A DNA stretch of 18,697 nucleotides from Gammaproteobacteria bacterium (GCA_019090565.1 JAHRVS010000103.1:1-18697), one strand, 5' to 3'; positions 7,281-14,936 are shown, numbered from the stretch's first letter. Translations and numbers: made by a program. Notes: generated by a model not told the origin, from the sequence alone.

Positions 7281-7965
7281 AAACAATCTACCGTGGAACA
7301 GGACACATTAATTGTCGCTTAATAGGCCTTCGTATTACCACGCTAGCTATGGCTAGCGTGGTTAATGCGGACCGCGCAGAAACGACGACAAATATTACGG
7401 GGCTACCAACTACTAACGTACCTAGTCAGTGGCGCTCAATTTAAAGATAGGATTAGAGTTGAGCAGGATGCTGCTTAAATAATTCCTACACCAGATTTGA
7501 CCATAGCTCAAAAGCATAAGCTTAATCCCGAATACCTCAGGTTACGTTTGAAAGTCGGGCCATTTCGTCTGAAGGTGATTTACAGTAAGCGCCCACTATT
7601 CTAGATCTTTAGAATATAGTCAGAGACAACTGGTAGGTCGGCCTGCACGAATGTGAAGCTAGGATTTAGCAGGGTGGGTTTAGATTTGAAATAACCCTGA
7701 AAGGCGATAGCAACAACGCGATGCTTAATCCGGTTGAATTCCTGCCGTTCTCGATCGTTAAGAGCAAAGAAAAACCGCTGATTAGATTCGGAGAACACAG
7801 GACGCGAACGGCGGGAATTACAGAGCGAATTACAATCTATGGCGAGAAAACCCCTAGAACCCCATAGAGTAATACAGGTATAAACGATAAGACTCATGGT
7901 TCGGCATTGGTAAGTACCAAAACAAGTAGATTACTATTTTTCACCACCTGCTTTATAGTTCCATG
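7281..7965. other. 685-nt stretch without a convincing gene, carrying inverted repeats
   Basis: Downstream of the IS end the DNA looks decayed. GGACACATTAAT (7301-7312) repeats, inverted, the 12 bases at 7255-7266. A strong hairpin lies at 7337-7362, with 11-bp perfect arms and a 4-nt loop, followed by GCGG-A-CCGC (7367-7375). A 98-codon frame on the minus strand (7601-7897) has no recognisable domain, no signal peptide and an unusual composition, and I do not call it a gene. The rest shows nothing I can assign. The stretch separates the IS scar from the end of the redox gene cluster. Confidence 0.45.
7337..7362. repeat. Strong hairpin, 11-bp perfect stem
   Basis: ACCACGCTAGC (7337-7347), loop TATG (7348-7351), GCTAGCGTGGT (7352-7362). 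The arms match perfectly. There is no T-run on either side, so it is not a typical Rho-independent terminator. It could be a protein-binding site, a mobile-element end structure, or a relic. Confidence 0.5.
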
Positions 7966-8853
7966 CTAAGCGCCAATATTATGGTGTACGCGCAATTGAT
8001 CATCAATCAAAATCACATTCACTGTTTCATCAATATCGAGTGTCGGCTTAATCATCAGAGAAGTTGAATATATTCCGCTTTCCAGTACAGAGTTTGACAC
8101 CACCGTTGCAGATAAAATAGAGGGTACTGGCTCTGACTCAACAGTATGGGTAATAATATGGGAATAATTTTTTCCTTCGACAAGCGTACCACGTTCATAG
8201 TGAGCCGATGTTGTTAAACCTTGGTCACTCAGTTTCAATACGGCGATACTCTGCTTAGGGTCCTTTGGGTTTTTGATGGCAACGGAGAATCCAGACCCAT
8301 CGGGTTTGCTCCCGTTAACGTAAATATCGCCACCAAAATTTATCAGGGCCGGCATATTTTCTTTTTTTGCAATTCCTCCAGCTTGATCAACGGCGTATTC
8401 CTTAATAACGCCCCCCAAGTCAAGCTTTACTGAGCTATTTGAAAACTGAAGGGAATTTCCAGATACACTCCATTTATCTGGACCGATGAGTGGTCTTAAA
8501 CGCGCTCGACAACGTTCTATCTCCTCCACCGATGACAAATGAGTGCATTGTTTTAGAGTTCCTACGGTGATATCAAAACAACCTTGCGTTTTCTCTGAAA
8601 GGGTACGTACTAATGACAATACAGTGCGTGTTTCATCATCAATTTTAACAATGTTATTGCTTCGCGTGTTCAATTCTGTAAGAAAGGAATCACTACCAAA
8701 ATAATTATATTTCTTTTCCAGTCTGCGAGTATTCGCCTCGATTAAGGAGAATACTCTTTTTGTATCGGCTGCATGTTTCGCATAGAGCTGGACTTCGCAG
8801 GGAGTAGTCATGCATTTGAAGCGATAACTGTATTTTTCAATTTTTTCTTTCAT
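7966..8853 (-). CDS. apbE: ApbE-type FAD:protein FMN transferase, apparently without signal peptide
   Basis: A 295-residue ApbE domain. ApbE enzymes use FAD and Mg2+ to attach FMN to Thr/Ser in D-x-x-[ST]-G-A-[ST] motifs. Visible motifs: M-T-T-P (15-18, in place of the usual M-G-T), K-L-D-L-G-G-V-I-K-E-Y-A-V-D (143-156), I-N-F-G-G-D-I-Y-V-N-G (171-181), T-T-S-A-H-Y-E-R-G (214-222) and Y-S-H-I-I (230-234). The catalytic domain begins almost at residue 10 and no signal peptide or lipobox precedes it. The frame upstream of ATG 8853 runs back to the dsbD stop without another ATG, GTG or TTG. In the C-terminal A-D-A-x-x-T motif, where Asp and Thr normally help bind Mg2+, this protein has S-G-I-Y-S-T, so Gly260 replaces Asp. 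It has five cysteines. It is the last gene of the cluster, 39 nt after dsbD. Confidence 0.85.
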   Translation of the reverse strand: MKEKIEKYSYRFKCMTTPCEVQLYAKHAADTKRVFSLIEANTRRLEKKYNYFGSDSFLTELNTRSNNIVKIDDETRTVLSLVRTLSEKTQGCFDITVGTLKQCTHLSSVEEIERCRARLRPLIGPDKWSVSGNSLQFSNSSVKLDLGGVIKEYAVDQAGGIAKKENMPALINFGGDIYVNGSKPDGSGFSVAIKNPKDPKQSIAVLKLSDQGLTTSAHYERGTLVEGKNYSHIITHTVESEPVPSILSATVVSNSVLESGIYSTSLMIKPTLDIDETVNVILIDDQLRVHHNIGA

Positions 8854-8892
8854 AGATAATATGGGTTCTATAATGGGAACATATAAAAATAA

Positions 8893-10782
8893 TTACCGTG
8901 CTTGCTGGAATGCACTGGACAAATGCCGAGAAAAAGTACCAGCGTCAGAATAACCAACCACTCGAAATGACTTTAGCTCCACACCATTTTCATCAAAAAA
9001 CAAAATCGCAGGCGGGCCAATAATACCAAAGTGCTTTAACAAGGCCTGATCAACCGTATCATTGCGTGTTACATCAGCTTGTAGGGCCATGGTATTTGAA
9101 AGCGCAGTGACAACCGTTTTATCAGCGAAAGTCGTTTCTTCCATCTCTATACACGATATGCACCAGTCAGCATAAAAATCTAGCATGATTGCTTGGCCAT
9201 GCTCTTTGGCTTCAGCAAGTTTTTGTTCTAATTCATCCATCCCTTTAATACCTGCAAACGGAACATGGGAACGCCCGTTTCTACTCGATTCAACACCTGT
9301 GGCTCGGTTGTCCGAAAAGCCTTCAAGTGGATGAATCGCACTCTGTGTACCAGCAGCTACTCCCACTAGCATCAATGAACCATATAGTAAACCAGAAAAA
9401 CCCACGCCTTTGCGAAACAATTGCCATTGGGTTGTTTCGTTAGAATGCTGTCGCAAAGCGCCTAGGTAGATACCTGAAACGATTAATAGTAACCCCCACA
9501 GTAGTTGACTCACCGCTACAGGTACTACTCGATCTAGCAACCATATCGCTACGGCTAACATCAATACACCGAATGCCCATTTAACCGGCCGCATCCATTT
9601 CCCAGCTTTTGGTAATAATGTTCCTGCAGAAGTACCAATTGCCAATAGCGGGGCCCCCATTCCCAAGCCTAACGCAAATAGCGCAGAGCCGCCTAAAAGC
9701 ACATCTCCCGTTTGTCCAATATAAATCAATGCACCCACTAAAGGAGCCGTGACACAAGGGCCCACAATCAGTGCAGACAGCAGGCCCATTATTGCTGCAC
9801 TTGCAATTTTGCCACTCTCTTGTCGGCTACTAATGGAATTCAGTTTAGTTTGGATAGATCCTGGCATTTGCAATTCATAAAACCCGAACATCGACAGCGA
9901 GAGTAGGACAAATATGCTTGCAAATGCACCCAGTACCCACGGGTTTTGAAACCATATTTGTAGGTTCGTTCCAAATAGAGCTGCCAGCACACCCACAACG
10001 GTATACGCCGATGCCATAGATAAAACATATGCTAGCGATAGCGTGAATGCTCGGCGAGTAGAAATAGTATTACCTTGACCAATAATAATGCCAGATAGAA
10101 TGGGAATCATTGGAAAGACACAGGGAGTAAACGATAGCAGTAGTCCAAACCCAAAAAAGCTAACCAGCGTCAGAAAGAAACTACCTGTCATTAATTTCGC
10201 GGCGATAGAGTCTTGCTCAGATAATAATCCTTGATCATCTGCGTTGGCCTGGTGGCTTGGTTCAACGCGATTACCGGTAATCATTACCGTTTCAATATTA
10301 GCAGCGGGTATCTCGGAATTTCTTTCTGAATCGAACGATAATTCACTTAAACTAAACGCTCTTTTTTTAGGAGGATAACATACCCCTATGTCAGCACAGC
10401 CTTGGTATCCCAGTGTTAATACCGGGTTGTTAGTGCCATCTATATAGTTACGAATTGGGTAGTGCACCACAAGAGATTGCCGATAAACTTCGACATCGCC
10501 AAAAGCGGGGTCATTGAGACGAGAGCTGGGTGGAAAATTGGGGCCTTTCAACTGTTCTTTGGACTCAGGGTTAAATGAAAATTTCATTCGTTTCTTATAA
10601 AGATAATAGCCCTCAGCAATATCCCACTGTATGCGGAGCATGTCCTGACTCTCCAAGCTTACGGATACAGGAAAGGCTTGATCCGCGGTCAGCAACTTGG
10701 ACTCGTCAACCGCAAGCGTCGTGTTGGGCAGAAGGGGGAAACATAAGAATAATAACGTGCTCAGGGTTCGTATCAGCATCAT
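8893..10782 (-). CDS. dsbD: DsbD, thiol:disulfide interchange protein (transmembrane electron carrier)
   Basis: A 629-residue full-length DsbD. A signal peptide (1-24) is followed by a periplasmic alpha domain with G-C-A-D-I-G-V-C-Y-P-P (Cys129, Cys135), as in E. coli. The membrane beta domain has about eight helices (about 200-485) with Cys221 in F-T-P-C-V-F-P and Cys343 in G-P-C-V-T-A-P. The C-terminal thioredoxin domain has D-W-C-I-S-C (Cys541, Cys544) and a cis-Pro segment G-P-P-A. All six redox cysteines are present. DsbD carries electrons from cytoplasmic thioredoxin across the inner membrane to periplasmic thiol proteins. Here the likely client is the TlpA-like protein of the same cluster. 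The ATG at 10782 lacks a clear ribosome binding site; ATG at 10779 is equally possible. A hairpin lies in the 67-nt gap upstream. Confidence 0.92.
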   Translation of the reverse strand: MMLIRTLSTLLFLCFPLLPNTTLAVDESKLLTADQAFPVSVSLESQDMLRIQWDIAEGYYLYKKRMKFSFNPESKEQLKGPNFPPSSRLNDPAFGDVEVYRQSLVVHYPIRNYIDGTNNPVLTLGYQGCADIGVCYPPKKRAFSLSELSFDSERNSEIPAANIETVMITGNRVEPSHQANADDQGLLSEQDSIAAKLMTGSFFLTLVSFFGFGLLLSFTPCVFPMIPILSGIIIGQGNTISTRRAFTLSLAYVLSMASAYTVVGVLAALFGTNLQIWFQNPWVLGAFASIFVLLSLSMFGFYELQMPGSIQTKLNSISSRQESGKIASAAIMGLLSALIVGPCVTAPLVGALIYIGQTGDVLLGGSALFALGLGMGAPLLAIGTSAGTLLPKAGKWMRPVKWAFGVLMLAVAIWLLDRVVPVAVSQLLWGLLLIVSGIYLGALRQHSNETTQWQLFRKGVGFSGLLYGSLMLVGVAAGTQSAIHPLEGFSDNRATGVESSRNGRSHVPFAGIKGMDELEQKLAEAKEHGQAIMLDFYADWCISCIEMEETTFADKTVVTALSNTMALQADVTRNDTVDQALLKHFGIIGPPAILFFDENGVELKSFRVVGYSDAGTFSRHLSSAFQQAR

Positions 10783-10816
10783 AGTAAAACTTAAAGTTAA
10801 AATCGTTGTTCAGGGG

Positions 10817-10836
10817 CCTGCTTTAGGAAAAGCAGG
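10817..10836 (-). repeat. Intra-operon hairpin before dsbD
   Basis: CCTGCTTT (10817-10824), loop AGGA, AAAGCAGG (10829-10836): an 8-bp perfect stem in the gap between the second lipoprotein gene and dsbD. On the minus strand no T-run follows directly. It could be a weak terminator, an RNA-processing site, or a 3' stabiliser that sets a different dose for dsbD and apbE. Confidence 0.45.
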
Positions 10837-10849
10837 ACGTAATTGAATA

Positions 10850-12784
10850 TTACTGATTGGCTGGAGTACGATGCAGTGAAAACCAATTCTGTTTTTGCTC
10901 ATCGTTCCATTCGCTGGCAGGAGGCGCGAGATCAATATCTATCGTGTGCAATCCATTTTTTATTGAAACGAGGGCACGAGTGTCGCTAGCGAAAACCACC
11001 GTATTAATCGGCGCGTTATTTTTCATCGTGAAGGTTTTTAGTAAGCGTTCTGGGATAGATCCCCCGTCTTTGCCTAGGCGCCCCAATGAATACAAGGCCA
11101 CTTCTCCCCCGCTAGAGGCAATTATTGCTAGTCTTTCATCAGGAGATATATCGTAGCTTTTTATTCTCTGCTCAGCGGGTATTTGTCCTATCAGTAAGGG
11201 CCCGCTTGATAAATCAGAGAGGTTATAAAAGGATAGAACGTTGTCATCGCGCAAATTCCATATCACGTTAGAGTGATTATTCGACACTCGAATATTCTCA
11301 GGGTAATCACGGCCATTGACGGAAGAAAACCCGAGTTCATTTCCCGTTGCCACATCCAAAATGGCTAATCCTATGCGGGTACCGAACAAACCAGCGAAGG
11401 CAACAGAGCCATCACTGTTTAAGCCAACCGAACGTACTCTCGATGCGAAGGAGAACTCCTGTATCGTGCCAAAGTCAGTGGTGTTGAGAACTGTCACCTT
11501 TTTATCTTCCCCAGCCAGGGCAACTCTGCCCCCTTCTGAAGATATTGCCACGTCATTTAGCCCCGGAAAAAAATGGAAGTTTGTACTACCGGTGTCTTCG
11601 GCAAAACGTTTCATTGGAATAGAGTGAGGGTCGGAAAAATCTGCACGGTACAACCCCACACCTAAATCTAAGGCTGATTTTTTCTTTTTTTCTACCCCCA
11701 CCAAAATGCTTTGTTGGTCAGCAGTCACATAAACGCTCTCCAATAACTGCTCGCTAGCGCCCGTAAAAGCATCAATCTGATCCCGCTCAACATCGGGGGA
11801 GGCAGCAAAATCGTTATAGGATAGCAGTTCTAGAGAGGCGTCATCAGCCAGCTCAAGCACAACCAGACGATTATGGTACTGCGATCCCACTACCGCATAA
11901 TTACCTTGTGTATGGAGATTCGTACTCACTTCTTCATCATGGCCCAAGCCCCACTCAAGGGCAGGATTAGACAGCGTCGCATCTCCCCCTTGCTCATGAA
12001 TAGTTTGTAGATCTACCAGCGCTTGATTTATTGTTACGCGGTAAGTTTGGGCCTGATACATTGCATCGATAGCGGCCGCAACGGCTTTATAGTGTTGGCC
12101 CGTCTTTATTCGCTGTGCGTGGAAAAAACTGTCAGCTATATCTGCGGCTTGGGCGAGAACAGAGTCTGAGCCTTCGGCGATATAATCGCGTCCTAATAAG
12201 ACCGAATTATTTCCAATCACGAAATCACTATTTTGGAGTGCGTGTCGAGACTGTTCAAACGAATACAATGTGTAAGGGTTAAACTCCATTTCGTTTACCA
12301 CCACCGTGGTAAACACCGTAACATTAATGCCTTTGGCAGAACTATGCGTGGGTGCTGGGGCATATAAAACAACGGAACCCCCTGATCGGTTGGTTGTTAC
12401 CGCCAATAGGGGTGCACCGCTAATAATACTTGCTTCGATGCTTGCGGCATCAAAGCTGTATTGCCCCCCCTGATAACTACGTTCTGAGGGTTCGGTTTCG
12501 TCACATGCTCCATTGCGATTATGATCAAAACACACGGTCGCCTCGGCCCAGTATTCCATACCCAGTACCCGGCCGGTAACGCCGTCTTTTTCCACGTATT
12601 CTAGTGAAAGGGAGCGGGCAAATGCGCCAATATTATTTTTTGCTCCACACCCGATAGTGTCTGGAGTTGCATTTCTTACACTGCAATCTTCCACTGAATA
12701 TTTATCGCTTCCGCAAGCGGACAACAGGCCACTGAAAATTACAAGGCTTAATAATAAACGCGACTTGTCTACATTCTGATTCAT
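10850..12784 (-). CDS. Beta-propeller-like lipoprotein with candidate flavinylation site
   Basis: 644 residues. The signal peptide ends in lipobox L-S-A-C (Cys24). V-C-F-D-H-N-R-N-G-A-C-D-E (about 84-96) resembles an EF-hand-like calcium loop flanked by Cys85 and Cys94. A helical part follows (about 155-275), then from about 290 a repeat region of beta strands with Y-V-T-N/WD-like blades (x-V-x-x-S-x-D-x-x-x-V-A-x-A). The segment G-S-Q-Y-H-N-R-L-V-V-L-E, followed by D338-A-F-T-G-A-S344-E, is the point of most interest: D-x-x-T-G-A-S matches the ApbE target pattern, with Ser344 as possible acceptor. It is clearly paralogous to the lipoprotein at 14937-18011. The gene starts 12 nt after the DUF3570 stop, so the two are probably translated together. 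Location is probably periplasmic or on the outer membrane. No enzymatic function is assigned. Confidence 0.85.
   Translation of the reverse strand: MNQNVDKSRLLLSLVIFSGLLSACGSDKYSVEDCSVRNATPDTIGCGAKNNIGAFARSLSLEYVEKDGVTGRVLGMEYWAEATVCFDHNRNGACDETEPSERSYQGGQYSFDAASIEASIISGAPLLAVTTNRSGGSVVLYAPAPTHSSAKGINVTVFTTVVVNEMEFNPYTLYSFEQSRHALQNSDFVIGNNSVLLGRDYIAEGSDSVLAQAADIADSFFHAQRIKTGQHYKAVAAAIDAMYQAQTYRVTINQALVDLQTIHEQGGDATLSNPALEWGLGHDEEVSTNLHTQGNYAVVGSQYHNRLVVLELADDASLELLSYNDFAASPDVERDQIDAFTGASEQLLESVYVTADQQSILVGVEKKKKSALDLGVGLYRADFSDPHSIPMKRFAEDTGSTNFHFFPGLNDVAISSEGGRVALAGEDKKVTVLNTTDFGTIQEFSFASRVRSVGLNSDGSVAFAGLFGTRIGLAILDVATGNELGFSSVNGRDYPENIRVSNNHSNVIWNLRDDNVLSFYNLSDLSSGPLLIGQIPAEQRIKSYDISPDERLAIIASSGGEVALYSLGRLGKDGGSIPERLLKTFTMKNNAPINTVVFASDTRALVSIKNGLHTIDIDLAPPASEWNDEQKQNWFSLHRTPANQ
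11753..11773 (-). other. Candidate FMN attachment motif D-A-F-T-G-A-S
   Basis: Encodes residues 338-344 of the 644-residue lipoprotein. It fits D-x-x-[ST]-G-A-[ST], the motif used by ApbE in NqrC, RnfG and related proteins, with the hydroxyl residue Ser344 in the acceptor place. An apbE gene lies in the same cluster. Confidence 0.6.
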
Positions 12785-12796
12785 TAATAGTGATCT

Positions 12797-14062
12797 CTAA
12801 TATTTGTACTGCGCACCAAAATTTACCCAATAGAAGGTCAAACCACTAGATTGTGTTTGAGAGCCCGTGACAATATTCCACGTCATTTTTTCCGAGGGTA
12901 TATATTCTAATCCCAGCTGAGGTGTCCAGGAATCATAATCTCCCAGTCGATGATCTGCGGTGCCAAATCCATGTTCCGAAAAGACATTTTCCTGGCTTTC
13001 AGCATCATGGGCTTTAAAAAAGCTAGCGTCAGATTGTGTGTAATAGCGCAACCCCGGAGAGATGCGCAGTTTTTCGTTTAAGCGATAATAAACTTTTGTT
13101 TCAACTGTATGGGACTGAACATCCCACCTATCTTGATAGTACCGGTAAGCCAGCTGCAATGATGAGTTGTCAGCGATACTCTTTGCAAACTGCATAGAGA
13201 TACCTCCACCTTCTCGTTTATTGGGACGAGAATCTCTAAATAAATAATATTTGAAATAGGTGTCGCCTTCTTCCAGCGCTACATTGATACGCCTCACCAC
13301 ATTAAAATAGGGGTTCGACAAATGTCCATTTTCTAACATATAAAAGACATTAAACTTTGCAACGGTTTCGGCGTTGAACACTTGCGTAATGCCCACTTGC
13401 ACGTTGACCAAATCAAAACTGTTCCACTTATCTTCCAGGTAGTCGTAGGCATCATTTTTCATATACGACAATCCACTCGTGACGGAGCGATTTTTCGTGC
13501 GGTCAGTGTAAATAAGGTACTCTGCCGAAATACCCGCGTTTTCGAAATCCTCTTCTTTCGAATAGCTTGCGCCTAGGCTCAGCTCGTTACGTTTTGTGGG
13601 CGTGCGATATACGTATAAAATAGCTAATGAATTTCGCTTGTCATCAAGCGGTACATTTCGATAAGCAAAATCGTTGAGATCAAGTGAGCCATCGCCAATT
13701 ATTCCTGATATCTCTCGGGTATCACGGCAGTAGTCGTAGTAGACGCCATCCTCATCCACGCAGGGGGTTGCTCCGGTGGTGGCATCTGAGCTGACTGTAG
13801 CAGAGGCGCCTGTCAACGAGTCCCATGCAGGGGATGCGCCTGATATAGTATCCCAATCGTATTCCGCACTCAGCGTATGATTGGGGCCAAAATCATGATC
13901 GACACTTAGCTTTCCATCGCGTACGTCGATACGCTCTTCATTTTCTTGATATTGCTGTAATTGAATGGCAACTGAGTCTTCACCTAGACTTGCCAATGGA
14001 AGTGCTGCCGCAGCAACACCTCCAACTACTAGCAAAGTTAATTGCTTTTTATTGGGGTTCAC
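12797..14062 (-). CDS. DUF3570 outer-membrane beta-barrel with three tandem candidate FMN sites
   Basis: 421 residues. A signal peptide with basic N-terminus and hydrophobic core (about 8-26) is followed by a short region and then amphipathic strands up to a C-terminal aromatic residue (Q-Y-K-Y), the sign of a barrel inserted by BAM. The segment G-H-L-S-N-P-Y near the middle is typical of DUF3570. Residues 71-99 contain three successive D-x-x-[ST]-G-A-[ST] motifs: D-T-I-S-G-A-S77, D-S-L-T-G-A-S87 and D-A-T-T-G-A-T99. A Cys pair follows shortly (Cys101, and Cys111 in Y-Y-D-Y-C). The start is GTG at 14062 with AGAGA about nine nt upstream; no ATG gives a complete signal peptide. The gene lies between DUF4266 (58 nt) and the lipoprotein (12 nt). 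Family function is not established; a flavin-bearing porin or electron conduit is an inference. Confidence 0.88.
   Translation of the reverse strand: MNPNKKQLTLLVVGGVAAAALPLASLGEDSVAIQLQQYQENEERIDVRDGKLSVDHDFGPNHTLSAEYDWDTISGASPAWDSLTGASATVSSDATTGATPCVDEDGVYYDYCRDTREISGIIGDGSLDLNDFAYRNVPLDDKRNSLAILYVYRTPTKRNELSLGASYSKEEDFENAGISAEYLIYTDRTKNRSVTSGLSYMKNDAYDYLEDKWNSFDLVNVQVGITQVFNAETVAKFNVFYMLENGHLSNPYFNVVRRINVALEEGDTYFKYYLFRDSRPNKREGGGISMQFAKSIADNSSLQLAYRYYQDRWDVQSHTVETKVYYRLNEKLRISPGLRYYTQSDASFFKAHDAESQENVFSEHGFGTADHRLGDYDSWTPQLGLEYIPSEKMTWNIVTGSQTQSSGLTFYWVNFGAQYKY
13766..13852 (-). other. Three tandem candidate FMN attachment motifs
   Basis: Encodes residues 71-99 of the DUF3570 barrel. Three copies of D-x-x-[ST]-G-A-[ST] at spacings of 10 and 12 residues, with acceptor positions Ser77, Ser87 and Thr99. 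The copies are separated by short linkers and differ in the variable positions, so the conserved residues look selected rather than copied recently. Confidence 0.65.
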
Positions 14063-14120
14063 TCTTGAAGTTCTCTAAATAAAACTTGAAATTAGATTAG
14101 TTGGCTCAGTAACGCTGCTG

Positions 14121-14363
14121 CTAGTTGCAGCCACACCCACCACCGGACACACCACCACCCCCTTTAGTGGATTCTTTTGAAGTGTAAATATGCTCATCAA
14201 ATTTTTTGATCATGGGGTTTGGTCCGCCAAAGCGCATGGTTTCACCTGCTAACGTTCCTTTTTGCCATGGGCTTACTGGCTCTATGGCACAAGCGCTACA
14301 AAAAATGCTGCACATTATTATTGGTGCAAGCCACTTTTTTCTTGTGCGGGGATTCGATTTCAT
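14121..14363 (-). CDS. DUF4266 small lipoprotein ending in Cys-Gly-Cys-Asn
   Basis: 80 residues. A basic N-terminus and a lipoprotein signal with lipobox C-S-A-C (Cys25) give a mature peptide of only 56 residues. The DUF4266 body runs V-S-P-W-Q-K-G-T-L-A-G-E-T-M, a short spacer, then D-E-H-I-Y-T-S-K-E-S and a glycine-rich tail closing in G-G-G-C-G-C-N. This tail with two cysteines one residue apart at the extreme C-terminus is typical of the family as I know it. Its role is unknown; thiol chemistry or metal binding is possible. The ATG overlaps the tlpA-like stop (ATGA), which implies translational coupling and a working link with that thioredoxin. The gene is easily missed because of its size. 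Confidence 0.88.
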   Translation of the reverse strand: MKSNPRTRKKWLAPIIMCSIFCSACAIEPVSPWQKGTLAGETMRFGGPNPMIKKFDEHIYTSKESTKGGGGVSGGGCGCN

Positions 14364-14830
14364 TCTGATTCAACCCCGAACCCTTGTAGATCCTTTTTTA
14401 TTTGCTGATCTATCTGATAAATTGCCCCAATGCGTTTACCGACCACTTTATTATCTTTTACGTAATATAATGCTGGCATAGCAATTGGTGAAAATGCTGA
14501 AACAATTTTTTGATGCGTATCGTTAATAACGGGAAACTCAATATTAAGCTGCTTTTGATATTCCAGACCTTCGTTCAATTCTTCGTCGACATCTATTCCG
14601 ACAACATGCGCTTCCTTTTCAGTATCTTGAGTAATAAACTTTTTTATTTCGGGTATTTCTTTAGTACAAGACTCGCACCATGAGGCAAAAAAATCGATCA
14701 CACCCACCTTGCCTTCAGGTAAATTGAGTTGCTTAATAACGTCCTCATCTAAGCGATCGCCCACTTCGTAGCTGTAAGCATTGACCGAAATTAAACCACT
14801 AATAAGAACCGATAATATTAGTTTTTTCAT
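14360..14830 (-). CDS. TlpA-like periplasmic thioredoxin
   Basis: 156 residues. The signal peptide (1-20, ending V-N-A-Y-S) has no lipobox, so the protein is probably soluble in the periplasm. The thioredoxin fold follows, with F-F-A-S-W-C-E-S-C (Cys52, Cys55) at the start of the first helix, a central I-D-V-D-E-E region and the cis-Pro segment A-M-P-A-L-Y-Y-V. The order and lengths match the TlpA/ResA group of reductases that keep thiols reduced and normally draw electrons from DsbD or CcdA. DsbD is in the same cluster. The start is supported by AGGA eight nt upstream of ATG 14830. The gene overlaps DUF4266 by four bases. Its client could be the cysteines of DUF4266, the Cys pairs in the lipoproteins, or those in the barrel. 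Confidence 0.9.
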   Translation of the reverse strand: MKKLILSVLISGLISVNAYSYEVGDRLDEDVIKQLNLPEGKVGVIDFFASWCESCTKEIPEIKKFITQDTEKEAHVVGIDVDEELNEGLEYQKQLNIEFPVINDTHQKIVSAFSPIAMPALYYVKDNKVVGKRIGAIYQIDQQIKKDLQGFGVESE

Positions 14831-14870
14831 GTGGATTTTCCTGAATAAAAGTAATACTAAAAGGGAGTCA

Positions 14871-14916
14871 GTGAAACAAGTAGTAGGCTGTATGATCCAA
14901 CTTCTACAAGTTTCAC
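14871..14916 (-). repeat. Interrupted hairpin between the large lipoprotein gene and tlpA
   Basis: GTGAAAC (14871-14877) pairs with GTTTCAC (14910-14916). After a symmetric AA/AA internal loop, GTAG (14880-14883) pairs with CTAC (14904-14907). In the direction of transcription a T-rich stretch follows after about ten bases. It may act as a partial terminator or stabiliser that separates the level of the first gene from the rest. Confidence 0.4.
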
Positions 14917-14936
14917 CTGACGACTCAACTAGCTAG

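Noticed and set aside
7255..7375. Integron attC site or CRISPR repeat
   Set aside because: The inverted repeats lack attC core sites and occur once each; no regularly spaced repeats are present anywhere in the window.
7601..7897. 98-codon minus-strand frame as an eighth operon gene
   Set aside because: No recognisable domain, no convincing ribosome binding site, and it lies in decayed DNA beyond the apbE stop. Kept only as a remark in the region description.
9291..9311. A-T-G-V-E-S-S in DsbD as a flavinylation site
   Set aside because: The G-A-[ST] core and the leading Asp spacing are missing; it lies in a linker before the thioredoxin domain.
8893..14830. Cytochrome c maturation as the purpose of DsbD and the TlpA-like protein
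   Set aside because: No CxxCH motif, Ccm gene or haem-handling gene was noticed in the window; the neighbours are flavin-related instead.
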